DNA from: Paralichthys olivaceus
Taxonomy: Eukaryota; Chordata; Actinopteri; Pleuronectiformes; Paralichthyidae
Assembly: GCF_024713975.1 (NCBI RefSeq)
Contig: NC_091099.1
Coordinates: 15,295,501-15,359,500, forward strand
DNA: 64,000 nucleotides
Direction of reading: 5' to 3'
The position numbers were made by a program, and so were the translations under genes. The number at the start of each line of letters is the position of its first letter. Within the stretch, counting starts at the first letter, position 1. The notes beneath the pieces were generated by a model. That model made no database searches, had not been told where the DNA came from, and saw only the letters and a program-made list of their open reading frames with translations. Shown here in pieces: positions 27,101-38,830 of the stretch.

Positions 27101-30100
27101 GGTCCCATTGTAAAAGCAACCTTCACATTCCTGTACACAAATCTGGTGTTGCTCATCATATATGGGCTTATCTTCTGGGCATACAGGGTAACAGCCTATA
27201 AAAATCACAAAATAAAATATCATAATATTATAAATGGAAAATCTTTGTATTTAAGTTGCTCTTATAATGAAGACTGAAGCCATGAATTGAAGCTGTATTG
27301 TTATTTTGTCACATTAAGTAAGCCATGTTAATCAGAGGTATGTTCACTGTGAGAAAACAGCTTACCTTCCAGATTTGGTATAGGGTTACTACAAATTCCT
27401 TGTGGATTCAGACAGGTCTTGTAACAAGGCGTGTGACAAGGGTTGTAATGCCACTTGCAGTCATCTGGGCTGTTGTAATAATCACAAAAGACAGCTAGGA
27501 AGAAAAGATGCAAGCTACATCATGAATTTGGAGTAAAGGATGTGTTACTACATTAAGTATCATGAGGTTAACAAGAACTCAAACCTGAACCTGTTTAGTT
27601 TTAACTAAATGACAAATCTCTAAATGTCTAAAAGCCGGGGCTTAAGAACTTTGGAATTAAAAAGAGATCAATGGGCCAGAAAAGGCTGAAAACATCAGTT
27701 TAATAACTTAAGGGTAAAATTGTTGTTTACTTACGACAGATGTCTGGAGTTCTCCATGCAACACAGACATCAGCCTCATTACAAGCTTGGGCATAAGCTG
27801 TGACTGCTGTGCAGAAACACTCACAATCTCCTCCAGTGTCACAGGCACACGAGTCTTTCACGCAGTTTTCATAAAATGGAAGGGGGTCTACCTGCTCAGT
27901 AATTGAAAATTGATGCATTTAATATTTCCAACGACAGAACTTTATGTGATGATGAATTCGAAACAACTCTTATCACCTTATTGTGGCAGCCTTTGAATGT
28001 TGGCCCGGTTATAATGCTACACATCGCTTTTGCCCAGTGATGTCGATTGGGCGTCGCTGTGCAAGCGTCAACATTTGCTTCCGCATCAGGGCAGCTGCTG
28101 GACACTTTCCAGCTGTTTGCAAATTCTGTGGGACTGCTGACCTCCAGCTGACCCTGGGTCGTGAAGTCGTTCTGGACATCACCGTCAAAATTTCCGCACA
28201 GGCCACATACGTTTCCCTGCACAAACAACAGGAGTCAGTGATTTCTTTTACATGGCGACGATATTACAAATGAATGTTCTTCATATTGAGCATTAACAAG
28301 GAGCAAACCTTTTCTGGGCTTAAATATATTTTTATAGTATAATACTTTATTGAATCATGAGATTATTATGCCTCAACTACCTTTAGAGCATTTGTAGTGT
28401 ATAGCAATATCATTATTTTCCCATAGTGGTGTTGATCTACAAACTTAGCTTCACTACAGATGAAGAAAAAGTGTACACTATATGAAAACTCCAGCTCTTA
28501 TCTGTTACCATGAGAGATTTCAGTCATCATCACTACTGTGACTCACGCTGTGCTGTGTTTCCAGGAGGATGCGAACAGTTGTTTTGCGATCCCACATCAC
28601 TGCCACACCAATGGCAGATTCAACCACCAGGTACAAGCCGACCTTTCTTATTTTGAACGGAATATAAGGGCCATTGCCCAGTTCGTTCGTTTCATTTTTA
28701 CCCTTTGATAGCTTGATTTCCATTCGCTGTAGGGTTAAAGAGATTTATGTTGCTTTCACTGTCACGCAAAAAACTGCAATTTGATTTGACAAATGTTTTA
28801 AATATGAAATGTCAAGGCCAGAAAACATGGTGCTGTTTTGGGATCTTACCCCAAGTTGGATCCTGACAGTTTTGGTGCAGGTGGTGCCTGTAGATCCACA
28901 TGGTACATTTTCTGTGGTAACTCTAAAGTTGTCTGCTGCTGTTTTATTCCCGCATTTACTCTTAAAAAAGAAAGATGCATGACATATTTTTTGCTTCATA
29001 CAGAGACACCATTGAACAAATCACACTGTCAGTTTATACGTTTCTAGAATACATTTAAATTGTTAAAGAACCACGGAAAGGTAAATAGGATAAAAGTAAA
29101 TTTGATCCCCAGGAGAGTGTACTGTGCTGTATACTGTAGTTATCTGCAGTTTTCATTGACATTCCTTATTGTGACATGCAGATATCTTAAAATCAATGGT
29201 GGTAAACATATTATAAATCTTTTTAAGCATCATATATTGACTTTTAAAACTGATGTTAAAGTTTATCAATGACATGAAAATTGTATAAAAGCCATATCAA
29301 TGAATTTCTGGGACAAGAGCCTACATTATAGAATAAGTTAAGCATCTTGGCTGTGTCCAAAATCACTTGCTATTTATATTTATAGTTCATTACATGTACT
29401 TTTGATCTGGATATCTCTAGTATGATGTAGAAATAATAAAAAAGAATGTGTGAGGTCTTAACAGTCTCTTCTGAGTAGAGTTTTGCCATCACTGTCTCGA
29501 ATGAATCGCCTAAGGTTGTCTGAGACGCTGTTTTCTTTAACTCTCAGCAAAAAAAAATTTCAGAGGGCAGATTCCTGAATTTACTTAGGATGCCAGATTA
29601 CTATTATTCTTTTATCTCTATCATTATTATTTATTTACCCTCTGCTGTGTATTAACCAATAGTTTTCTATTGTGCAGTACTTTGAATGTCAACCATTTGT
29701 TTTCTTGTTATGCAGCACTTTGTACTTTGTGTCGAAAAGTGCTCTATAAATAAAGTTATATCATTATTAGTAGTATTTTTGTATTAAAGTACTGAGATCC
29801 TGCTGGAAAGAAAGAAGTGAATGAGTGAATAAGGCAGGGATTTCCATCACATTATGTCATTCTGATGATGTTCACATTCTTTATTTACCGTGACAGCAAT
29901 GTAGGCACAATGTCCTTGAAAGGCAAATGTCTGCTGATCAAATGTAGAGTGGTGACCACTCCCATAGATAATACAAGTTCCTGGACATTTTTTGTCTGTG
30001 CACTCCCACTTTCCGCTCTTGCAGGTACTAGATGTATAAGAGATAGTTAAATACAAAACAGGGCAATCAAGTGAATTAAAAAGACAAATAACACAAAATG

Positions 30101-33100
30101 TGTTAATATGTCTAGTAAAAACAAGGTCATACCACATGTTACACTTGTTAGGGATTTGTGCTCCTGGGGCATACAGATGCCCGTCATGCTGACATGGACA
30201 TTCGTTTTCTCTCACACAGGAACCTTTGCCATCGTCAATGAGGCCACTGGGACACCGGCAACCAGATTCACAGTCTGTGAAGTCCTGGGAAGGAAGAAAC
30301 ATCACGACTGTCAGGAAACGACCATAGACACTAGCGCTGTGTTACATATCCAAAGTAAAGTACTTTAAATGAATGTTACATCTTTTATTTGAGACTGAGA
30401 GGTCAGATTCAATACAGCAGAAAAACAACTCACACAATCATTGTTGTCTAGATTCAAACAGGTTCGAGCACACTGGACTCCGATCTTTCCTGTGCCCGGT
30501 GTGGAGCAGTTGAAAAACTCTTTTGGAAAAGGGCATGCTGTGACAGAGGGAGTACCGATTCAGTCTACACATTAAACACATTATTACACAAATGTGTGTT
30601 GAGGAGGAAAAAAAAAAGACATACATGATAAGCGGGTTCTCCAAGAACGACAATGAAGCATCCCGTTGGTGCAAACACTAGAAAAGACACCAGAGATAAA
30701 AGATGGAATGCATGGGTATTTAAAAACTATTCAGTCAGGACAAACATTATAAACAATAAAAAACACCTAAGATAATAAAGGCAAATGTCAACAAAATTAA
30801 AATAATTTTTTCACCAGTGTTCGTCCTTGATGCTGATGGACTTCCCTGACTTGATGTAGGCTTCGTCATAGTAACAGGGACACTTTGCCATGGGGACGCA
30901 GACGCCTTTTTCATTCAGGTAGAGACCCTCAGAACAGGAGCAGCCATCCACGGGCAGGAAGTCAGAGGAGCAGCTTGGCTGATTTGAGCCCAGCGATCTG
31001 CAGGTCAACTGGCATCTCTGATGTTTGTAAGAGAAGGTCTGAGACGCCGCACAGCTCCTTGTGTATTTGTCTGTTTTGTGCACAACACGAGGATGGTTAC
31101 TGGGAAAGGGATATTGTGAATTCAGAATGCATCACCTCAGCATTAAGAACGAGATCCTTACCACACACGTTCTCTCTCCAGTCTGTTAAGAACACTCCCT
31201 TTGCTGCACAAGCCCGCGCGTAAGAGGAGAAGACGCCACACAAGCAGGCCTCACTCTTCTCACAGTTACAGCTTGCATAAGTGCATCGCTGCACAAGAGA
31301 AATATTTTTTTAAAGGACTACAGTCACATCAAAGTGTAATGTCATTTAATTAAAACTGATAGAAAGATTTGTCCTGTACCTTGTAGTACATCTCAGGATC
31401 CACCGCTGAGCGACACTGTGCAAAGGTGCTGTTTGGTTTCAGCAGCAAGGCACACCAGTGTTTGGCGTACAGCTCTGAGAATGAAGAAACAGCAACCTTT
31501 TAACTTTTATTTTCTACAACTGTGTAAAATTCTCTTGTTGCCTGAAATATAACTTATACGCAGACAAAAAAACATTTGATGGAGGCTGCAAATCAATCTA
31601 AAAAAACACATGTGACAAAGACTACTGTTTACCATTCTCTACACTGAGGGAACAGGGGTCGTCAAGTCTTTCCGTTCTGTCTTGACACATGAGGTTGGCC
31701 TTCCAGGAGTTACTGAAAGTGACGGCTGTTCCTTCCACGATCCCCTGAGGTGTCTTCATATCGTCAGACAGGACCATGTTGTAGTTCCCACATAAACCTG
31801 AAGACACAAAATATTTTAGAAGTCAAAACAGAATGATTAGAACCATTAATGGAGCAATGCCTGTGAGCTACTACAAGCAGCCAACTCGGACATGAAGTCG
31901 GAGCCTAGACGCCAAACAATAAATAATTTGAAATGTGAAATATCATCATCATATTATTATGTTGAATAATATGAACAGATTTAATTATTGTATGCTACAA
32001 ATAAACCACATTTAGACTCCTACAAGAGTGTTTTTTATCACATGTGTAAGACTGAGCTTTCACAGACTGATTCTACTTTAGCTTTGGGCATTTTTTCAGT
32101 TAAGTCTGTCAGTTAAATTCATTCACTTTGCAACTTTAAAGGATAAATTAGGTTCCAAATACCTAATAATTTAACATTACTGCTGTCATCCTCTCAACTC
32201 ATCAGATGATAGTGTGTAATAACTAATGATCCATTGTAAATGTATTGTATTCTCATATGTTTTGATGATGAAAATGTGCCATGTAAAGAGGAATGTTAAA
32301 CTTACCTCGTGTATGTCCTCTGTAGCTTGGATCCAGACTGACATAGACTTGCATGATGGGCACATGCTGGATCTGAATCTGCAACCCAAAACTGGTCTGG
32401 AGCAAAATGTGAAAGGAAGAAGCATGGAAGATGTTGATGCCACCTATGAATAAAGGAACAGAAGATGATTAATGTGTTAAATCACATCATAAATAAAATT
32501 AGACAGTAAAATGTTGTATTCAGAGTTTATTATGGTGTGACCCACCTAGAGCCTGGTATGGTAAACTGATGGTCTGTGTGTTCTGCTTCACTTTTCCGTC
32601 TGAAGTGAACATTAATACCTGAATGAGAACAGATTGAATCAGCTGAGTGTTGCAGATATCAGTGTGAACTAATGAATGACTATAGTCTTCTGAGCCAACA
32701 GAGTTAAACTCACATTGTTTCTGTCATTGTTCAGCAGGATTTTCAGGGTTTTAAGACAAGTATCAAACTCTTGGTCTACACAAGGCACCAGCTGGACCAG
32801 GATGGTAAACTTTGGACTTGTGTCGTTCTACAACATAAAGCGAAACAACATATTCTTGTTATTAGTTATTACTTTACAGCAGGTGATTTAGTTTTTTGTG
32901 CCATTTAGTTGTTCAGAGCAGTAACTCGGTCACCTTGCTGTCCACCTTGGCTAAGACGTAATAACAATCTCCATGGAAGGTGAAGGTTTTCCCATCGAAG
33001 GTGGTGACATGTGAACCCTCCTCGACTGCACATGTAGCAGGTGTTTGGAGGCTCTTACAGGCCCATCTACCCTCCAAACATGTACTGAAATAACACAAAT

Positions 33101-36100
33101 GATTCAAAACCAACGAAAAACACGGCCCAAAATAACTCATTATGTTTACACCATGAAATAGAACATACCACTCAGATCGGTCCTGTCGGTAAACCTGGCT
33201 GGAGTTATAGACCTTGTCATGTTTGCACTGACATGCAGATTGAATGACACACCCTCTCTTGGAAATATCATCAAACACAGTTCCTGAAGCAAACGGTTTT
33301 ATCAAATGATAAGTATAAGCGAAACTGTGGAACTGTTAAAAATATGTGGCAAGACACATGTGAAGAGCACTGACCAGGAGGACAGAAGCAACCGTCCATT
33401 TTGTGGTCCTCACACAGTGAACTTGTGTCCTGATGTGAGCAAGTGTCCATACAAGGTGAACCGCTCTCCTCATAAACCATGTTGAAGGGGCACTGCTTTG
33501 CTGTGAGGACGTGGTACAATTGAAATGAACAGAGGTAGGAAGTGACTCGCTTGTATTCATCTCTAAAGTGTAACAAAAGTAGCTTTTTATGCATTATTTG
33601 ATTGGCACTCATTAAGTTTTATTTAAATCAATCACACATTACATAAGTGTATATCATAGACTATGTATAAAAATGGACGATAATACAGCTCCCCAAAAAG
33701 TGAGGCCAGATAATCAGTTTCGCCCCCTGGTGGCTGGCTGCAGTATAAGTCATAAAGCCCACCTCGCCCATGTTAGTCACAAATATTTAGATTCAAGTGT
33801 TTGTGTTTTCTGATCTTTTTTACATGATAGATTATAACTAATCCTCTCACACTAGAGCAGCACCAACATGAATGATCTCGGCCATGTTTTCCAAGTTAGA
33901 GCCACTCAGAGGGCAAAGGTCATATTAGCAGACCCTCGACACCCTATTCATGCAGAATTTCAAGTTCTGCCATCAGGAGGGACAGACAAAGGGATATTTG
34001 AGATCTTTTGTCCCCTCAGCTGTTGTTCACTTAAACAAGCTGTCAGCCTTGCTGATATTAGACACACATGTTTTAACAAAAGGCTAAAAGACTCTTGCTT
34101 AAAAAAAAACTTATTTCAATGATGGCTGCATGTTCTGTATATGTATTAATGTATTTCATGTACTATTATGATGTGTATGGATTGTGTAACTACTGTTTGC
34201 AAACCAAGTTGCCCCTCAGGGACAATACAGATTACACCTTAAATAGAAAATATAATCATTTTCAGAGAGTTACACAGTACCTTCTTTCAAATAGCTATTT
34301 AAATGAGTTTTACAGCTGATTTCTGTATTTATACTCTCTCCAGACCAAACAGCAAAATATAAACACAGAAGAGAGAACAACAAACATTACCACAGAACTG
34401 AGGTGTCCTCCAGGTGGGAGGCTGCCCTCCTGCATGGGAACACTGTCGAGAGAACTCAGACAATGTGCTGCAGACACAGAAGTCCTTTGTTCTGTTGGTG
34501 CAGCCACACATGTCCTGCACACAGGCCTGGATGTAAGGTTCAGGGTCAATCAGTTTGATGCAGGAGCTCCAGGACTCTGAACGCAACATCTTGTCACAGG
34601 TGGTTTGCTGAAAGGGAAGAGATGACAGAACCAGAGATACTCTGTTGAAAATGCTGCATATTAATATAACTACTGCTAAAATGCAGTGGATAATAAACTC
34701 ACAAACGTCTTGCATGAATCCGGCACATTCTCAGCGTCCAGTGATTCATAATCCTCTTCAAACGGGTCCTCGCAATCTTCGTTTGGATTATGGACTCTCT
34801 GTTTGTTGCCAAACTCAATTGGGCTGATTTTGCGACCTGAATTTAATTATGTTACATTTTGTCAAATACAAGAAGGTTCGGCGGGCAACTGACGAAATGA
34901 GTACATACATGAAGTGAACAGCATGTATACCATTGTGAATGAACTCATCGTAGACTGAAACACCGTTGAAGTCTCCACAAAGTCCACAGGTTTGATTAGC
35001 ATAGTCGCGATCCAGTTCCACCTGTAGCAAAACATTATGATAGGCTTTTTCACAAGGGAATGAAAGCAGCATCATCCTCACTATTATAATTTCTGTTATT
35101 TAAAGGTAAAATAGTTGCAGTGTTGCCTTAAACCATTTTAAATAACTTTGATACTCTATTAGACACACAAACAAAACAAATGCAGATTTGAATGACCTCA
35201 TCAAGTGACATAAATGGTGTGATTTTGTATGATTTATATGATACGAGTGTGAATGAGAAGAAGAAACAAGAAGAAAACTAAAGGATGAGCTAATTTAACA
35301 TAACTGTAACCTTATGAGGTCGGTTTGTTCTGTTATTAAAAGATAAGCATGTTCCTATACACAATAGGCTTCCTTGAATTAAATAAAGGAGTTTAAATGC
35401 ACCCCTTGATCTCTTTTATGAATTATACAGGAGACCTGAAGTTGTACCTGTGTGGGTGTACTTATATCTGATGTATCACAGCATCAGAGCTCTAAAGATG
35501 CAACAATCAATTTTTTTTACCATGACTGCATCGTCACTGTTCCACATGACCGTGATGCCGACTTTGGACTGGAGTTTGATGTAAATAAAGTTTTTTTCCA
35601 CTTGGACCCCTGCCTTGTGGTATGGCAGCTTGACACTGGGAAAAGAGAACGTGTTTTATTATTATGATGTACAGCTTCTTTCAGAGGCTTCATGGATTCT
35701 TTACTTACGGCTCATTGTTCACAGTGACCAGCGTCTTGCTGAGATGGAATGACAGGTCACTGATGGTGACCACCACGTAACTGATGGTGGGGTCTCCGTC
35801 ATCCTCCCTCCTCTTTATGTGCACTGAGAACTCCTGGTAGGACTCGTGGCAGTTAGAGACCAGATTGTATTCACACATGGAAGGAAACTGGAACACGTCA
35901 CCGTCAAATGTCTTGAAGTGCTCCCGGCCCCACGTGCTGCAGATGCTGCTGACATGGTTGAGAACTGAGGAAAATACAAAGTGCACAAAATAGTTGAAAT
36001 TATTAAATGTTCTAGATGAGATCATTCAAGTATAATAATCCATTTGCACAGCCCTGAAAACAGTCTTACCCTGTCTGGCCTGCACATCAACAAAAACAAC

Positions 36101-36142
36101 AGCCAGCGTAAGGAAACACAGCCCCACACAGCTCCACCTCAT
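15001..36142 (-). CDS. muc2-like: Secreted gel-forming mucin, MUC2/MUC5 type (complete, ~44 exons, ~4,530 aa)
   Basis: This is a polymeric gel-forming mucin secreted by goblet-type cells. The start is 36142-36140 with a signal peptide (MRWSCVGLCFLTLAVVFVDV); the stop TAG is 15003-15001. The order is D1, D2, D3, short Thr-rich stretch, CysD, PTS, CysD, PTS, D4, C8/VWC-like cysteine-rich exons and CTCK. Exons were placed by GT-AG and phase: 36070-36142, 35709-35964, 35521-35635, 34931-35021, 34703-34836, 34391-34607, 33375-33500, 33169-33283, 32934-33084, 32714-32827, 32546-32618, 32306-32443, 31633-31797, 31380-31474, 31162-31288, 30815-31099, 30625-30677, 30434-30564, 30133-30284, 29889-30027, 28850-28970, 28547-28736, 27977-28216, 27735-27891, 27366-27494, 19585-27195, 19295-19464, 18891-19065, 18551-18798, 18250-18433, 17946-18156, 17657-17832, 17437-17506, 17148-17248, 17024-17055, 16748-16925, 16536-16640, 16408-16448, 16154-16263, 15936-16034, 15693-15817, 15559-15598, 15353-15476, 15001-15211. 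The sum is one base off a multiple of three, so at least one edge needs a 1-nt correction. Two CysD domains favour MUC2-like over MUC5-like; the orthology is not certain. Confidence 0.9.
15838..15868. repeat. (CA)n microsatellite in a mucin intron
   Basis: A run of alternating A/C of about 30 bases about 20 bp upstream of the acceptor of exon 15693-15817. Its proximity to the acceptor could affect splicing if its length varies. Confidence 0.9.
18250..19065 (-). CDS. muc2-like: Mucin D4 domain with GDPH motif
   Basis: Exons 18891-19065 (ends QHYACDC), 18551-18798 ([20 protein letters not shown]) and 18250-18433 (ends KNTQGHC). GDPH is the autocatalytic Asp-Pro cleavage motif described for the D4 of MUC2 and MUC5AC. 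Cleavage leaves a reactive anhydride able to cross-link. The domain follows the PTS exon, as in mammalian gel-forming mucins. Confidence 0.9.
19072..19120. repeat. (GA)n microsatellite in a mucin intron
   Basis: An imperfect GA tract of about 48 bases lies immediately upstream (on the minus strand) of exon 18891-19065. On the transcript strand it is CT-rich and serves as the polypyrimidine tract. Confidence 0.9.
19585..27195 (-). CDS. muc2-like: Giant mucin exon: ~105 Thr/Pro-rich 20-mers with two CysD domains
   Basis: One open exon of 7,611 bp (2,537 codons). It starts with a cysteine-rich tail (GCYPVCPEDKPIYDEQHQIC) and ends CFCIVNGKQYKPG. The bulk is a 60-bp repeat encoding variants of PTTTTKSTTPTTEPPTTTPG. 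Position 6 alternates Lys/Gln and position 13 varies Glu/Lys/Gln/His. About half the residues are Thr, so dense mucin-type O-glycosylation is expected. Approximate blocks: 19660-20640 (about 16 units), a unique linker 20641-20780, 20781-24175 (about 57), 24560-26410 (about 31) and 26800-26945 (2-3). Copy counts are estimates from block length. No stop interrupts the frame, so repeat number has changed only in whole codons. Confidence 0.93.
20641..20780 (-). CDS. muc2-like: Unique linker inside the mucin PTS array
   Basis: This breaks the 60-bp periodicity with non-repeat coding sequence (KTDESVVTGPPVASKSTARK, then DGGSPTTTSEGTQ), including several charged residues. It separates the C-terminal block of about 16 repeats from the main array. 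There are no cysteines and no recognised domain. It may be a relic of older PTS sequence that escaped homogenisation. Confidence 0.8.
24238..24552 (-). CDS. muc2-like: CysD (WxxW) domain, C-terminal copy
   Basis: The same about 95-residue domain, offset exactly 2,238 bp from the first copy. I saw no difference between the two across the domain, which implies recent duplication or gene conversion rather than two old domains. Confidence 0.9.
26476..26790 (-). CDS. muc2-like: CysD (WxxW) domain, N-terminal copy
   Basis: About 95 residues starting CEWSEWYNVHDPTTDKSDWE and ending RDYEIRVCCE, with the WxxW motif and conserved cysteines of the mucin CysD family. In MUC2-type mucins these domains break up PTS regions and are thought to mediate non-covalent cross-linking. 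It appears identical to the copy at 24238-24552. Confidence 0.9.
27735..31099 (-). CDS. muc2-like: Mucin TIL/D' and D3 region
   Basis: Exon 30815-31099 carries a TIL domain (VDGCSCSEGLYLNEKGVCVP). Exons 30625-30677, 30434-30564 and 30133-30284 form the D' segment (CPSGLIDDGKGSCV). Exons 29889-30027, 28850-28970, 28547-28736 and 27977-28216 form VWD3 with GNVCGLCGNFDGDVQNDF. Exon 27735-27891 is the C8 part (CVKDSCACDTGGDCECFC). The following exon 27366-27494 and the first about 60 residues of the giant exon are the TIL3-like tail. D3 is where gel-forming mucins multimerise in the Golgi (family knowledge). Confidence 0.88.
29640..29765 (+). repeat. Retroelement-like 3' tail in a mucin intron
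   Basis: It ends in 'AAAGTGCTCTATAAATAAAG', the same kind of tail as near 38800 and 57965. Such tails are shared by many fish LINE/SINE copies. The rest of intron 28971-29888 shows no recognisable feature. Confidence 0.4.
31162..33500 (-). CDS. muc2-like: Mucin D2 region (TIL, VWD2 and C8)
   Basis: Exons 33375-33500 (TIL, DGCFCPPG), 33169-33283, 32934-33084 (VWD start, HVTTFDGKTFTFHGDCYYVL), 32714-32827, 32546-32618, 32306-32443, 31633-31797 and 31380-31474, then the C8-like exon 31162-31288 (CTYASCNCEKSEACLCGVFS). The position equivalent to CGLC reads RGLCGNYN here, so the first cysteine of the CxxC is absent in D2, while D1 and D3 keep it. Confidence 0.88.
33657..33785. repeat. Truncated dispersed repeat (one end with 'CATAGACTATG..TGGACGAT')
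   Basis: It starts CATAGACTATGTATAAAAATGGACGAT and continues to 'CGCCCCCTGGTGGCTGGCTGCAG'. The same end motif and the Ctgcagccagccaccagg-type interior (inverted) occur in the element at 43526-43919, so both belong to one fish repeat family. It lies in a mucin intron. Confidence 0.55.
33840..34235 (+). mobile_element. 3' end of a non-LTR retrotransposon (LINE) ORF2, antisense in a mucin intron
   Basis: The plus-strand frame 33868-34122 reads RATQRAKVILADPRHPIHAE and then FQVLPSG. This resembles the C-terminal end of fish LINE ORF2 proteins (family memory; typical pattern is 'A..I..DPSHPLH.EF.LLPSGRR'). It is followed by a non-coding tail ending 'CAGGGACAATACAGATTACACC'. It is 5'-truncated, as is usual for such copies, and cannot be autonomous. 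Confidence 0.6.
34391..35964 (-). CDS. muc2-like: Mucin D1 region (VWD1 and C8)
   Basis: Exons 35709-35964, 35521-35635, 34931-35021, 34703-34836 and 34391-34607. The VWD opens with STWGREHFKTFDGDVFQFPS and contains the CxxC motif in [10 protein letters not shown]. This motif is implicated in disulphide-linked assembly of VWF and mucins (family knowledge). The C8 part follows with CVQDMCGCTNRTKDFCVC. Directly after the signal peptide, this is the expected start of a gel-forming mucin. Confidence 0.9.
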
Positions 36143-36204
36143 GGTTGCGACTGTGGGTTTTCTGTCTCTGAAGCAGGTAACAGTCAGGCGACACTCAGCA
36201 GCCC

Positions 36205-36210
36205 TTTATA
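36205..36210 (-). promoter_or_regulatory. muc2-like: TATA box of the mucin gene
   Basis: The minus strand reads TATAAA (TTTATA on plus), 63 bases upstream of the ATG. This predicts a transcript start near 36175-36182 and a 5' UTR of only about 35-40 nt. It fits a strongly tissue-restricted secretory gene; the housekeeping neighbours gtf2h1 and saal1 show CpG-type promoters. Confidence 0.65.
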
Positions 36211-37449
36211 TTCAGATTGCACAATTCTTTACTCCCACCCTCTTTCTTAGTTTTATTACCAATACATGACAAACATGTGCTGAATGGACGTCCAACACCT
36301 TCACAAGTCCCATATAATCATTACTTTTTCCTTATCTCTCAATTAAACAAACATGTTTGCACTCCAAACATGTAACAGTATTTATTTAGAGATGAGCACC
36401 AATAAAAAAATGTATTTGTTCTGTAATAATACATTTGGGTGAAATCTGATAACTCAGTGTCATAACAAGAGCAACTGCTGTTAAACTGATGATGTGGCAC
36501 ATTTCAGATGTTTCAGCTTATTTAACGCTGATAACAATATCAATGCAAAACAGTATCAAAATAAATAAAACCAAAGCAATAGATATATTTTTGATGAAAA
36601 TAAATAAATGAATCAAGGCAATAACACATACATCAAACTTTCTAATTGTATTCCTATCTATATTTGAATTCATTTCTTTTTTTCATATATCATCTTATAT
36701 AATGTGTTATTTCTAAAGCATGGTGAAATTTGATTTTAATGGCTGTTGACAGTATTTTCTAATTTATCAAGTAATGAAAAGAAATATAAAATATCCTATG
36801 AGTAAAAATCTTTGCTTATACCATGTCAAAAAATGTAACAAGAATTTTGAACCTGGATTTATCCAATGTCCTATTCTGAAACTGTATACAAATTAGACAA
36901 TATGTTATTTGGATACTTCAATACTTTCTAAATTCAACTGGGGAAGTTTCCTTGTAATAAGTATTTGTTAAAATCTTTACCGCATGTCCCTGTAGTGCCT
37001 TGTCAAATAAAGTTTGCATCAAAAGACGTTTCATAAGAAAGGAAATTCATTCATTGAGAAAATAAAAATGTTAAAGTTATTATTATCTTAACATGATTTG
37101 ATAGAGCCATAAATGGTGTTAATTCTTAATGACACAATCATTTATGTTGTTTGAGAATGTTTGTTTTTCGTGGTAACTATAGTTATTATAGTGTAAACTC
37201 GTAAAGTTTACAGTTGCACTAGAAGGGAGGGAATGTTGGAATTTAACAAAATTGAATGAAGTTGCTCTTTGACATTATAACACTGCAAAAAAAGGAATGA
37301 TATTAACTTAATTATTAATGAATTATCATTACTTCAAATATATATATACATATGTACATATTCAAAATGAATGCAGACAATAATTAGTCCAGAATATACA
37401 CAGTCATATACAGAGTGAGAACAACATAGAGGCCTAAATCTGTCATCAG

Positions 37450-37800
37450 TTAAAGGTCCAGTGTGTAAGATTTAGGTAAACGGGATCTACTGGCAGAAAT
37501 TTATTGTAGAATAATCCTCATGATGTTTTCAATAGTTTGTTTCATCTAAATTGTATGAATTGCATTTTTCTTTACCCCAGAAAAGGCCCTTTATATTTAA
37601 ATACTTATATTTTACTTCATGAAAAAAATAGACATCTTTAGGGGAATGATATGAGTGTGTGTCCATATGTGGTTTCTTAGGGGAACTTTTGGACCTCGGC
37701 GTAACATGCTCTCTGCTGAATGCCAGTCTAGTTTTCATTATGAATAAAAAAGTAGATGCAGTTCATACCAGCGGTGACTGCAGGCGGTCCAAGGCAGATG
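37450..37800. repeat. Dispersed repeat ('AAAGGTCCAGTGTGTAAGATTTAG' end)
   Basis: It begins with the phrase AGGTCCAGTGTGTAAGATTT followed by 'GGGATCTACTGGCAGAAATTTATTGTAGAATAATCCTCATGATG', a signature I recall from abundant percomorph repeats. The right edge is uncertain. Confidence 0.5.
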
Positions 37801-38584
37801 GCGACCCATAGTGTCACCCATTCCAGCTGCTTCCAGGCTTCCCTCATGATGCGTGAGTGGTCCTCGTCCTGAGAGAGAGGTTTGTGCCAACCGGTACCAA
37901 ACTCTCTCCTAATATACCTATCAGTGTATTTGCAGTTTAGGAGGGGTAACAGGAAAATATGTTATGTTATGTTAACCCATGCTTCCAAAGATGTTGGTTA
38001 TAACAACACTTCTGTTGCATCTGCAGCCTCTCAAGCTTCATATATCTACTGATTTTGGTCTAAATATTAACACAGATAAAATATTGAGAACAGTATTTTA
38101 AAATCTTAGACTTTCAGTCTAATACACTGCATGTTAGGCTCCAATAAATATAAACTTTATATTTATAAAATGTTGTTTTTTAGTTAAGCAGGATGTTTAA
38201 ACAGGACATAGGTTGTGTGTTTTTCTCCTTTCTGTTAAGTAAACTCATTCTTCACTCCCATCGCCTGTTCCGCTCAGTTGGTTGAGTTTGTAAGTCTTGT
38301 CAAGCTCAGTGCTGGAAAATTCTGACTAATTCTGTCATGCCTGTCTTGTGTGAGCAGTTGTGCCTACTAGAGATATTCACCAGAACAGGATATGTGCTAT
38401 TGTGTCTTCTTCAGCAAAAAGGCCAAATTCATCAATCTTCCACATCCAAAGTCCACTTACTGATCACCTTTTCTTGACTGATAAGTAGCCAGGCAGTGTC
38501 AGATTATCCCAGTATGTGGTTGGGTAAGTTTTTTTTATCCCTACAAACAAAAAGTGTGTGATGTTTTGTTTCATCATTTTGATT

Positions 38585-38830
38585 TCTTTGGGGTAGGGGC
38601 TAGGGCAGTTATCCTCTAACCAGAAGGTCAGTGGTTCGATCCCAGTCTTCCCCAGTCCGCATGCCGAAGTGTCCCTGGGCATGATACTGAACCAAATTGT
38701 CCCTTCTCATAGAAAAAGATGCCCTTTGCGAATGGGTGAATGTAAAACTGTACTGTAATGCATTGTGAGAAGTTCTCACAATTCCTCAAAGTGCTATATA
38801 GATTCAGACCATTTACTATTCATTTATTTA
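38585..38830 (+). mobile_element. tRNA-derived SINE
   Basis: It contains a pol III B-box-like GGTTCGATCCC at about 38634-38644 in tRNA-like context, then 'CCGCATGCCGAAGTGTCCCTGGGCATGATACTGAACC' and a tail ending 'AAAGTGCTATATAGATTCAGACCATTTAC'. This layout is that of common fish tRNA-SINEs. Confidence 0.7.

Noticed and set aside
38630-38650. tRNA gene suggested by the B-box GGTTCGATCCC
   Set aside because: No foldable tRNA cloverleaf with an A box was found; the flanks match a tRNA-derived SINE.
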